Below, one piece after another: positions 43,445 to 54,251 of a DNA stretch of 64,000 nucleotides. The notes under the pieces are model-generated. The model was not told where the DNA came from, searched no databases, and saw only the letters and a program-made list of their open reading frames with translations. The DNA is from Hericium rajendrae (taxonomy: Eukaryota > Basidiomycota > Agaricomycetes > Russulales > Hericiaceae), in contig CM065891.1 in the NCBI GenBank assembly GCA_033439255.1, forward strand, positions 1,736,001 through 1,800,000, given 5' to 3'. How positions within the stretch are numbered: position 1 is the stretch's first letter; every line of letters begins with the position of its first letter. The position numbers and the translations under genes were made by a program.

Positions 43445-46400
43445 ATGTCCTCACGAAATCTAAAGCCTGCCCGTCCATCCTCCGCCAGTCCGCGCAAGAA
43501 GCAGAAACTTGCCCACGACCAGGCCCGTATTGAATCTTTCTTTTTGAAGTCATCTGGCCCGTCCAGCACAACCCTGACGGCGGCTACAACGTCACGAGTG
43601 TCGCCACACGATGCCGGCGCCATTGAGCAGCTGCCTGAGATTATCGATCTCCTGTCTGACGACGAAGCCCAGGTATTGACCTCCCCCGGCCCACTTAATC
43701 CACAGGGCACTTCGTCGGGAAGCGCAGGTACGAGAGAGGAAGTCATCGACGTCGATCTACTCGACATCCCGACCATTGCAGCCCCGCCCGTACCAACCAA
43801 CGCTAGCACAAGTAAACGCGTTACATCTCCAGTTGGTCTTAGTGCAGAAGCCAATGATCTTTTCCAATACCCGTCTCTATCCGTTGACCCTGCAGCCTAC
43901 CTACTGGATGCCTTTCAGTGGCCTCCCAATAGCGTCATCCCTTATTCTTTCTTGGCCCACACGCTTTCGACATTGTCGAGTACGCGTTCTCGCATCGTCA
44001 TTATCAATACCCTCACGAATACCTTCCGCACCATTTGCCATGTTCATCCCGCATCTTTACTACCATCTCTCTACCTGTTGTCGAACTCTCTATCTCCACC
44101 CTACTCTCCGGTCGAGCTAGGACTAGGGCCTTCGATCATCTCCAAGGCGATTATGCACGTATCCGGTCTCACCTCTTCCGCCTTGAAACGCCTCTACAAG
44201 AAGACTGGCGATCCCGGTGATGTTGCCTTTGAAGCCAAATCAAATGTTAGGACCCTGATTCCACATCTGCCGCTCTTGGTGCCTTCGGTTTACGACTCGT
44301 TGCTGCGAATAGCTCGTGCGAAAGGACACGGCTCAGTGAATCAGAAGCAGGCCATCGTCGAGAAGCTCCTGGTTGCTGCCAAAGGCGAAGAGATCCGCTT
44401 CCTGGTTCGCACGTTGTCGCAAAATATCCGTGTAGGGGCAGTGAGGACGTCGATGTTGACTGCCCTGGCGCGGGCTCTTGTTTTGACACCTCCATCGAGC
44501 ACGACTATACCTATCCCCGTTGATTCACCCTTTCACGCTTCTTCCGACCTAATCGCGGAAGTGAGCAGCTTCTCAACAAACTCAGCGAAGAGGGTAAACA
44601 CTCCAGCGCAGGAGGAACTACTTGCTAGGTTTGCTCGAGCGGAGTCACTCATCAAGAAGGTCTTCGTGCAACACCCCAATTATGACCATATCGTAACAGC
44701 TATTCTTGAAGCAGGCCTAGATGGCCTGGCTGAGCGCGTCCCTCTCACAGTTGGTGCGCGTGGTTGAGTTCCTAGATCGCGTAGTCACTAACCAAGCTTT
44801 CTCAGGGATACCGTTGCACCCAACCCTCGGATCACCCATGAGATCGCTGGATGAAGTCTATGAACGCCTGGATGAGCAACCTTTTGTGGCAGAATTCAAG
44901 TATGATGGCCAACGAGCGCAAATTCATGCGTGGACCAATGACACAGGGAAGACTGTAGTCAAGATTTTTTCTCGGCATCTCGAGGATATGACGGAAAAAG
45001 TGAGTCGCTATTCAGTACTCAAATATCCGTCGCTGAGGTCTTTCCTTAGTATCCAGACGTCGTTCACCTCGCCCGACACATCATGGATGTGGACACGAAC
45101 ATCACATCGTTCATCCTTGATGCAGAGATAGTTGCAATCGACCCGAACGATGATGGTTTGAAGACCTTTCAGGAGTTATCGAATAGACCAAGGAAAGATG
45201 TTCTCATGCGCGACGTCAAGGTGTCTGTGGCCGTGTTCGCATTCGACTTGATGTATCTCAATGGGCAGGTCAGGATATTACTGCCGATCAAGTCAAGTGT
45301 TGAGACTCAGCTTGAGTTTACAGATCCTCCTGGAAGAGCCGTTCAGGCAGAGACGCTCCATGCTTCACAAGCACTTCCCGCCCGTCCTCCCGCCCGAAGC
45401 AGGCTCGGCGCGCCTGCGCCACGTAGAAAGCTGCGGAAGCGAAGAAGGGAAGGAGAACGTCGAGGAGTTTTGGCTCCGAGCCGTAGACAGTCGCTGCGAA
45501 GGTTTGATGATCAAGGTGTGTTGAATTTCGGCCTTCGTACGGCTGTCTTTCTAATACCGATCACGCCGGTTGCATTCAGCTGCTTGACCATGGGGAAGTT
45601 CTCGAGGGCGCCAGTGCCAGGAAGGAGAAACCGCGAAAGAAACCGCTGCCTGCGACTTATGAGCCTGGTAAGTCCCCGGGATGCATCCACTTATATCCCA
45701 TCTCACGATGCCGAAGATAAGAGAACATCCGCGTGGCTCAAACTGAAGAAGGACTATGTGACGGGTTTAGGCGACAGCCTGGACCTCGTCCCGGTGGGCG
45801 CTTGGCATGGAAATGGGAGGAAGGCGCAGTGGTGGAGTCCTGTTTTACTTGCATTACGGGACCCTGGGACGGGTACGCTGGTTGCTATGTGCAAGTGCAT
45901 GTCAGGTACGCTTTTGGTGGGCGTTTCGCGCGTCTGCCGCTGATGTGTGGCGGTCCACATACAGGTTTTTCAGACGTATTCTACAAGGTAAGTCCAAGCT
46001 GTCGACGCCAGCACCTTGCTCATAAACCATCGCTTGAATGTTGTCTCAGGCCATGAAAGAACGGTATACTGAGGATACCGAGAACTGCTCGAAGCGTCCT
46101 TTATGGGGCGAAGTTGAAACAGGAGGTGCGCCGAACACCAGATCTCTCGTCACTGTCCAATAAATGGAAGCACTTTCCAGGATATGCTCCTAGCGTCTAT
46201 TTCCGACCACATGAAGTCTGGGAGATCCGTGGTGCAGAGTGAGTTCGGCCTTTTTCTGCGGCCGTTCGCGCCAGAAGGTTTGACGGCTGTTATTAGCATC
46301 ACTATCAGCCCTGTCTCCGTCGCGGCCAAGGGGTTGGTATCCGACGACAAGGGCCTGAGCCTGCGCTTCCCGCGCTTCATCAGGACGCGGGAAGACAAGC

Positions 46401-46561
46401 CTATGGACGACGCGAGTACCCCAGAATTTCTTGCCGGCATCTGGCGCAACCAGCAAGGCAAGGGCAAGGACCGGGCAGGGGCTGATGAGGGTCAGCTGGT
46501 GGACGTCGACATCTCTGAGGAAGGCGCCGAGGAAGACTCTTCCGACGAGGAGATTGGGTGA
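43445..46561 (+). CDS. CDC9: ATP-dependent DNA ligase I
   Basis: Joins Okazaki fragments and completes excision repair in the nucleus. The ATG at 43445 opens MSSRNLKPARPSSASPRKKQ, with a PCNA-binding box QARIESFF at residues 26-33. The first exon holds the DNA-binding domain (LIKKVFVQHPNYDHIVTAIL near its end). A 51-bp intron after TVG leads to IPLHPTLGSPMRSLDEVYERL and the nucleotidyltransferase domain: motif I EFKYDGQRAQIH with the lysine that carries AMP, SRHLEDMTEK, FILDAEIVAID (motif III), VFAFDLMYLNGQ, CEGLMIK (motif IV) and SAWLKLKKDY (motif V). The OB-fold has RFPRFIRTREDK near the end, and an acidic tail stops at 46559-46561. Small introns, some only seen as frame changes, lie around 45000, 45270-45320, 45520-45580, 45665-45710 and 45905-46190. 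The gene appears complete. Confidence 0.93.
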
Positions 46562-47775
46562 CCTGGTGCGATTCGATCTTACTGTGGCCCTGCGATTTAA
46601 TTACTCCATACATAGAGCCGCCTGGGCGTTGGTGCGGTATCCTGTCAGGAAGCCTGCCTACAATTTCTACATGTCCCTTCTTCTCGGATATTAGGTGATG
46701 TCAGGGATCGCGGGATGGCCATGTCCGATTCCTGGGTAGGCTTGTGTCTTTTTGGTGTCTGTCCGTGATGCTTTGTTCGATTTTTGGAGGTGAGGAAGAC
46801 TATGTGGCCATGCGATCGCGATCTCTATCCCCTCTCGGCTCGGATTTTTTCCATGCGCCGCGGTGCGTGCAGACACGCACTCTAGTCCGACCGTGATACT
46901 TCTTCGGAGCTGTGAAATTTTCTCTCCGTGGAGAGGACGACCGTTTCTGCGTCGGCGGTTTTTCCTTGCTTGGGTCGCTGGCCATGTGGGGGTCATCAAT
47001 CTTCGTGAAGGCGATGCACTGTACGTATCGAAGCTGATCTCCGCAGTGGTTTCTGTCACCCCGCCGCACAGCCCACCGCACCGAACTCCACGACATCTCT
47101 GTATCCTCTCGTCACGACTGGCCGGGAGTCGACGAGCTCTGGAACCTTCTGCGTACCAGAATGCACCTCCATCACTGCTGAAGGATAATTGGCATTGCGC
47201 CTGTCGAGATCTCGAGTTCTTGCGATACTTATAGCCAGGATCATCGCTGCTCCAAACAGAACTAGGGTTTCAGCCTTCCGACCGCCAACGGGAACTCTTG
47301 CTCCTCGGAAACCTTGCCGGTGGATTCGACGGAGATCCAGATAGAGTTGCTGCTCCCCGGATCCGTAGTGGCGTGCTATCCTCCCGCCCGCTTTGCAGAG
47401 TTCGCAGCTTCTTTCATTCAAAAAGCCTGGCCCGCCATCCCTCTACGCCTGGAACATGCTCGGGTATGTCGATACGAGGTGAACAGCCGCCCACATCCCA
47501 GAAACGGGGTTTTCTACCGTACGAGACGTTACGGAATGAATTTTTACTCTTTTGAAACACGCAACACAGTGACAGTCCATCCTGGTTCACCTCATGCGGC
47601 GGAGGCAATATATCGATGAGTAAATTGTCAAGAAGGTAGGGAATCTTGGCGTGGTTGTACGGCGCTAGTAGGCTTCTGAAAAAATACCCAACGATACACA
47701 GCGTATGTCGATCCGCTCCGCTTCCACAGGCAATAGCCTATAGCCTCGGTGCATGTCGAGGAATCGTATGTATTC
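46562..47775. other. Convergent gap, no firm gene
   Basis: Lies between convergent CDC9 and the next minus-strand gene. A plus-strand frame at 47314-47619 (VDSTEIQIELLLPG ... SFIQKAW) reads moderately well but has no motif and no clear start. Left unassigned. Confidence 0.4.
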
Positions 47776-49413
47776 TCACCATACGGATATCATCATTTGT
47801 AGCGCTGCCTTCATATCCTGGGGGCTCCGACGTTCCCCAACATCGGTACTTCCAAAAGCTTGTTCGACCGCCTGCGTCAGCCGGCCATCGCGAAGCATGT
47901 CACGCCATTCCGCATTCCTGTCTGCGCCTTCGATCTGCTTCTGCAGCATTCCGTATGTGGTCAGCATTTCGAATTTGGCTTCTTGGGCGTGCGGCATGGA
48001 ATCGGCAGGGCGCGCTGTGAGCTGTAGGATCTCGGACGCAGTTGGCATAGCATGGTGGCTGGATATATTCGGGGCTACCTGCCGGGAAGTCCCGCTGGCC
48101 GAGTTGACAATCGCAGCGGCTTCATCCGCAGCGTCTTGCGCCTGTTTGCGAGCACGGAAGGGCATTGGGCGAGGCTGAGCGCGCGGACGTGCTTTGCGCG
48201 CGGTTGAACGGGAGGCTGCAACTGGATCGGACAAGTACCGCTGGCAGAGCGCGAGCTTGAATTTGAACACCGCGGAGCTAGGTGGCAGTAGGGAGAATAT
48301 CTCGTCGAAACGGCAGTTGCGGGACGTGAACTCTGTCAGCACGAGATTGAGGAAGAGGGGCAGGTCGAGTAGACTGGTTGCCGTGAGATTGATCATCTAG
48401 AATAAGTCAGAACCTTGCAATAGGGAAATCAGGATGATGCGGACTCACCAGCGTTAGAAGACGCGCTCCCAGGACCCGCCTGCGCGGATTCTCTTGTTGG
48501 AGGCAATAGAATGCCACATCAAGAGGGGTACCAGCATTCCACTTAGCACCTGATTCGCTCCTAGGCGGAGATATGTGCGATAACAATAAAGAAGAGTATT
48601 TCGCTGGGTTTCGATGATAAGGATATGTCAGCTCGCAAGCTCATAACACTCACGGTTGCCGTCATGACTCGTCCTGCGCTCATCCTCCTCAAAGAGATAC
48701 AATAACCATTCAAGGATCGGCCAAGCATTTTCGCCGACAATGGAACCTGGCAACTCAGCGCTATGAGATTGATAGCTCTGCGCATCCGTCCGACGTCGCT
48801 TGCTTGGACTTCCCGGGATAATTCCCATGCCGTCAGAATGTACTTGCAAGAACCCTCCTTTGATGATCTGCCAGCAATCCCTGCAGCGCTGGAAGCGCGA
48901 AGCTTCCCTGGCCAAATGTGAATCCTCTTCTGCTTCTTCGAGTGTTGGGGTGAGATCATCATACGATGGCAATGCACGCATCAATGACCCAGGAGAGTTT
49001 GTCAGAGCAAAGGACATGAGGCATTGTCTCGCAGCGGAAATGGCCTCTTCTGAGGGCGTAGTGCCTTGCGTGACCTGCTTTGTGGCGCCCTTTGCGGCCC
49101 AGCCAAGCTGACTAGGCGTCCTGTCCTTCCCCTTCTCGGGATATAATGCGAGATACAGTAGCTGCCGAATGTGAGATCTAAAAGATACCACTGAGTCGGA
49201 GTTCAGACGAGGAAGACGCGACAGCACTCACTTTGACGGCATGTATTTGTCGTTTCGCAACTGCTCCAGAACGGCAATTCCAGATTCATAATGCCCTTCC
49301 TCAAAGCAGTTGTCGACAAGACCTTTTTGGAGTCTCGTCATTTCGCGCTCTGACTGATTAAGAGTACCGCGACTTGAAGCATCGCGTGAAGAATTTGAGG
49401 CCATCTGTGTCAT
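47776..49413 (-). CDS. Conserved-looking protein of unknown function
   Basis: The exon chain is continuous: SGSMTQMASNSSRDASS, LQKGLVDNCFEEGHYESGIAVLEQLR (49260-49330), then SHIRQLLYLALYPEKGKD, LPSYDDLTPTLEEAEEDSHLA, RFQRCRDCWQIIKGGFLQ, AWPILEWLLYLFEEDERR, an exon KYSSLLLSHISPPRSESGAKW and VAFYCLQQENPRRRVLGARLLTL, and the last exon MINLTATSLLDLPLFLNLVLTEF ... ALQMMISVW, stop at 47776-47778. The frame continues open to 49458, so the real start may lie further up; 49413 is the first in-frame ATG. Alternating amphipathic stretches suggest an all-helical scaffold-like fold. I cannot name the family. Confidence 0.68.
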
Positions 49414-49844
49414 GGAGCCCGACAAATGTGAGGAACGGTGAACTGATAGGGGGTCCAACTGGTAGCCGATTGACTGTGTTTCTGTGGCGTAATGTCAGAT
49501 GTCAAAGAACCATATCATAGATGGTTCTGACCTAGAATTGGTACACAGCTCAAACTTGAGCTTCAAGCTTCAAGCTTGGGTGTTGAGTCGGACGCGTCGA
49601 GTTGCTTGTTTGTTGCCAAAGAGAGCACGCGTTCGTGACACGGTGTCGTGACTATTAGTCACGCGTAACCCGGGGCTGCGCGGGCCGGAATTGCCAGGCC
49701 AACGTTAACGTTGTCGACGCAAGTTCGCAACGACGTCAACAGCTTTTTTGATTCCACCTGTTCCTATTGAAGGCCATCCCGTTATACACCTTCTGATTTC
49801 CTCGTCGGTAGGCTATCGCCTACGTTCACTTTCTGGATCAGTCT
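49414..49844. other. Divergent promoter region between unknown gene and BOL1
   Basis: About 430 bp separate the two divergent genes. It contains the 17-bp palindrome listed below and a small AAGCTT-rich direct repeat near 49559-49577. Confidence 0.45.
49647..49663. promoter_or_regulatory. 17-bp palindrome with TTAGTCA core in divergent promoter
   Basis: CGTGACT and AGTCACG flank ATT. TTAGTCA resembles sites bound by fungal bZIP factors of the AP-1/Yap and Gcn4 kind. It lies about 180 bp upstream of BOL1. Binding is inferred only. Confidence 0.35.
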
Positions 49845-50398
49845 ATGTTGCGTCGCAACATCGCTCAGTTTACAAGGCCGTTTCTTTGCAACCGTCATTT
49901 CACCATGGCTACCCCAGCTTCAAATGTCTCCCCACCACCCATCGAACATGCTATTCGAACTAAGGTATTCTCACCCGGTTGTCACTGCTCTGCCATCCCG
50001 CTGACCTTCGAGATGGTAGCTCACAGCCCTTCTGCAGCCTTCCGAGCTGTCGATCACGAACGACTCATGGCAACACCGTCATCATGCAGCTATGCGTGAA
50101 CAAGGAGGAGGGACTGGCGAGACTCGTGCGCGTCTTCATCTCGGTATCAAGTGGGTCCTTGCTCAGTCATTCTAGATTTCTCCGTGAAGGTTATCTCGGA
50201 CGCGTTCGCCGGCAAAGTAGGACATTCATTTAACCTGGAAAGCGGGGAACCTTCTGACCCACCTTTTTGATCCAGTCTACTATGCAGCGGCATCGCATAA
50301 TCTATGCTGCATTGCACGAGGAGTTTCAAAACGGCTTACATGCACTGTCCTTGCACACAAAGACAGAACAGGAAATCCAGAATTCTCAAGGGCAGTGA
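49845..50398 (+). CDS. BOL1: BolA-like protein, mitochondrial type
   Basis: Four exons (49845-49964, 50020-50125, 50176-50216, 50276-50398) join in frame to 129 residues. The N-terminus MLRRNIAQFTRPFLCNRHF is basic and amphipathic like a mitochondrial presequence. A second in-frame Met (49905, MATPASNV) would give a form without it. The BolA fold follows: IEHAIRTKLTALLQPSELSITNDSWQ (first half), HRHHAAMREQ, ETHFSVKVISDAF, and the strongly conserved MQRHRIIYAALHEEF and GLHALSLHTKT. BolA proteins work with monothiol glutaredoxins in iron-sulfur cluster delivery; Bol1 acts in mitochondria for lipoate synthase and related targets. The second half of each exon junction has good GT and AG signals. 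Confidence 0.93.
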
Positions 50399-51837
50399 CC
50401 TTGTAGGTTGATATATTCTGATTTGGAGTCTATCGGACACCAATCCACTTCCAAGCTAAAGATTCGTTCCAATTGTCCGTGTATCCTCTGGGACATCGGA
50501 GAAGAGCGAGCTGCTGTCATTTTCAAGAGCCAGGTCTTCATCAGGCTGCATCCATTCTACTTCAGCACATGTTAGATACCACAATTGATCTACAGCGATC
50601 GTCACGGTTGGCCTCATGGTGATCGCCCGCTTGTACATACACGCAAGAATCCCATACGTGAGGTGCACATGTGTTTTCAGGGTCGGTGTTCCACCGTACT
50701 TCGGCCGCAGTCCTGCGCGCCCAATTTCTATGTTCCAGAAATAACATGTTGACGTTCGCATCGGCCTGGCGTGTGTCATTGATGCGCGCGCGCCTCGGGC
50801 AAGCATTCCCTGCCGTTCCAGTCGTGTGAGCTCATAGATTGCGCTGTTTACCTCGCATGCCTCCGATGCCTCCGGTCTCGCCGCGATGAAATTTCATCAA
50901 AGATCTTATGCGCAATATGTTGCACTCAAGGCTTCAATGGGTTATATTCACGAGTGTTCACAATGCAGCAAGACTCCCCAATAAGGAGTGATGCGGGGCT
51001 GTGTCAATTTCGAGACCTGCCTTGGACAGCGCTGAGAGTGATTCCTTCCGGCCTAATGATCGGTGTAAAGTCAGTATGATTACCGAAGTTAACAAGAGTG
51101 AACGCGGTTGGGTTGATCTAGCCGATGGCGACCAACGCATCATATGCATAACGAGCGGCTGTCACTCAGCATACTGCCGCCCCTCCCATGATCTTCTCCA
51201 CCGTGCTGTGCGGCTCCGTGCAGTGCAACGATGCTGGACTTGGTCGTCAATGGTTGCCGCAGTGTCACCGCCGCCTCTACTGCCTCTTGCCTGTCGACTG
51301 GCCGCAGTGATTGTGCCTATCGAGTCAGTCCGACGTTACTAACCTACTGTCCGGTTTTGATTCGGGGAATCAGTCTTTGGTGACACGAGTCCTTGTGGAT
51401 TACGGACTTTGCTCATCCAGTTCTTTTTGACACTTCTGACCTCCCAGATGATATCAGTAATATCGAACGATTTTCACCAGAGGCAAGGTTCAAGCATGGC
51501 CAGAAAATCCTCGTGTTCCTGATTACAGCTGATCTCCCGGCTGTCCATAGACTGCCTTAATTACTACTTTCGCAACGGGATCAACCTCCGTTGCCGCTGG
51601 TGGATGTCCTAGTGACCGTGTCCATGGTTCGTTGAATCATGCAGCTCGACACGGCCTAGCAATACAAGGTCGCCCTTCCGGGTATAGATCTATCGAGGAC
51701 ATTAGGTACGCCCCAAGGATCTGGCAACGTGAGTGCTCTTATAGCCGTACGTTGTACTTTCAGCGATGGTTCTCCAAGACCTTCTCTCTCCCCTCTCCTT
51801 CCTCCTTATCCTGTCAGAGTAGCTCTCGAACTTCATC
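50399..51837. other. 1.4-kb gap, one unassigned frame
   Basis: A 116-codon minus-strand frame from ATG 50806 to 50456 (MLARGARASMTHARP ... SSLFSDVPEDTRTIG) has no motif; its C-terminal third looks coding and could be a gene remnant. The remainder up to the zinc-finger gene has no supported feature. Confidence 0.35.
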
Positions 51838-52890
51838 ATGTCCTCTAATTCGCAACCCGGTGACCACATGCGTCGACGCGAATCGGAGTATCGACCTACT
51901 CTGCCCCCCATCCGCGACATATTTAGGAGTAAGTGATCATGCTTGTCTCTGAGAAGCATTGTTCATTTCGGTTTTCAGGCGAACTATCACAACCACCTCA
52001 CCCTCAGCATGTCTCATCGGGCATGGCTTCTTCCTCCACGCGTCACCCACCCCGCCATGATGATCTCATCCAGCACCATGCAATGTCCAGAGGCTTACCG
52101 CAGCCCGCTTATGACTCACGTCCACACACGTCCTACGCGCCTGGTTATTCACAGTCTTTACCGCCCATCCACCAGGTTTCAGTTCCTCCCTTGTCCGCTC
52201 ATTATTCCCAAAGCCATGCAACGCAGCCTCGGCGCAACACAGACCCCGGCAGGCACGCACAGTCGGCGTCTGACCCTCGCTATGCTCGTCAAGCGCAATG
52301 GCCGCAGCAAGGCGCCTCTTTGCCGTATGGTTCTCATGGATCACCTGCGATGCCCGCCATGCATCCAAGCGCCCATGCCTCACACTCGCATGCAGGCCCA
52401 TCAGCAATGTATCCTGGTACATTCGCAAGTTCCTCTATGATGCCTGGCGGCGTGCAGCACGCCGGCTACCCTGCCGGAATGCCGGAGCGTCCGCCGTCGT
52501 CGTCTGCGAAATATGAATGCAGCTACTGCAGGAAGGGGTTCACCCGCCCCAGCAGCCTGAAGGTGCGGCCTACTTTGCTTGCTAAGAGTCCGACAACTTA
52601 ATGAGCGTTCCGTTGTTTAGATCCATTTGCATAGCCATACAGGAGAGCGCCGTAAGTCTTCGAACACGTCATACATCTACCTCGACTCATGCTTTAATTC
52701 CGCAGCCTACATGTGCACCGTCGAGGGCTGCGGCCGCACGTTCAGCGTCCAGAGCAACATGCGCCGACACGCACGCACGCATAGCCAGTCGGGAAACTCC
52801 GTGGGCGACCATACCAGCGACGAGGCGGGCGACGAGGGCAGTGAAGGCACCCCTTCCCCGCGGGCTCGTCCCTCGGGACTGGCTTCCTAG
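51838..52890 (+). CDS. C2H2 zinc-finger transcription factor (two fingers)
   Basis: The ATG at 51838 opens MSSNSQPGDHMRRRESEYRP. A 48-50 bp intron after LPPIRDIFR leads to a long His/Ser/Pro/Gln-rich region. The fingers are YECSYCRKGFTRPSSLKIHLHSH and, after the linker TGERPY, MCTVEGCGRTFSVQSNMRRHARTH, assembled across two further introns (after SSLK and after GERP). An acidic/Pro tail ends at 52890. Phases are consistent throughout. The arrangement, a disordered head with two terminal C2H2 fingers, parallels the gene at 40012-40743, but the fingers differ enough that they need not be recent duplicates. Nuclear DNA binding is predicted; targets unknown. Confidence 0.87.
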
Positions 52891-54251
52891 CGTGTCATCA
52901 CTGGGTAACGTCATAATCCCATGATGCTCTGAGTCTCCCCCCTCCGATCTCTTGTCCATCCACTCATTCACGTTGCGCCATTAGTATTTATGATTATCAT
53001 TGCTAGCATCATGGACTTACTGCATCATCTCACGACCATATCTATTGCTGTTGATGGTATTTATCTAGTTATTTATTCTGTCGCATACTTATTTGGTAGA
53101 CACATGGACTTCTCACTCTCGTCGCATCTGCATTGCATACATATTTATTCACATCACATAGCTTCGATATTTATCTATCACATACTTACAAGAGACATTG
53201 TAGCACCGATTATCACTATCTTATTAGCGTCGCACTGTATTCTCTATCAATCGTTCCTGTAATCAAACATAGGGATTCACTGGCAATCCACTGGATAGAT
53301 AGCAAAACACTTAGCTCCATGCAATGTGCCATGTTCCGACTGCGAATCCTGAGGCGCAGAAGTGGCTAAAGCCATTTTCGCCGCGATGAGGCCGATCAGA
53401 CAACATATTGGGCGAGGATTAATTCGTAGGGAACTGTGCGAAGTTGAGCAAGACGTACGGCAGTGGTGGTCGGTGAGAACAAGTGTTGAAGGGGGTAGTG
53501 CTCGACTCACCCCTAGCGAGTCGGTGATTCCACCTTTTACAAGGCGATCGTCCGGCAAGACGATCTGCGCGACCTTACGACAAGGGCCGATTGCTGTTGA
53601 TGCGTCTGTCCTTGATGGAATGCGTGATCAGAAAGGTCGGCTTGTCCAGAGGCCTGCAGCACCCAGATCAACGTCGCTAAGGTGCTGATCCATGATAACC
53701 CACCGCAATCCAACTGGCTGCACATGAAGAATGTGTAACTGACAAACTCACGTCCACGTGAGTACATACAGGGTAGATGAGTTAGAACCAACCCTGTGTC
53801 GCCTTGAGGCTCGATGCCTACGTCTTGAAATCACAAAGCCCGCGGGTCCGATAATCCCCATGCAACAAGGATGGGAGGTCCAAGCACGAAGCCGACAAAT
53901 CGTGTTTCTAGAGGATGGCAGGATGAAGATTAGCCGACTGAACTGCCTTCAGGACCACGATCTATGCTTCTGGCGTCGTGCTGCTGATCTTGCAGGTCAA
54001 CTCTGGATAGAGGGAAAGCAGAGTCAACGAATCCTCGGCCAGTGTGGCCGTTTCCGTTTCAAAATAGCGCTAAAGGCCTTGTAGAGCATTAAGTTATGGG
54101 ATTTATACATCCAGCAAGCACATGGTATATATGACAGAGGCAAGGAACGCACACGAAGGATACAAACACGTTAGTGAAGCCTAAGATACAAGAAGCAAAA
54201 TCCGGTCTGCAATGCGCGAGACGCAACAATTACAAATAAATAAGTATATAC
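52891..54251. other. Gap between convergent zinc-finger gene and SET9
   Basis: The first 380 bp are AT-rich 3' flank. Beyond, frames at 53362-53688 and 53758-54084 on the plus strand are short, overlapped by minus-strand frames, and show no motif. No feature supported. Confidence 0.4.
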
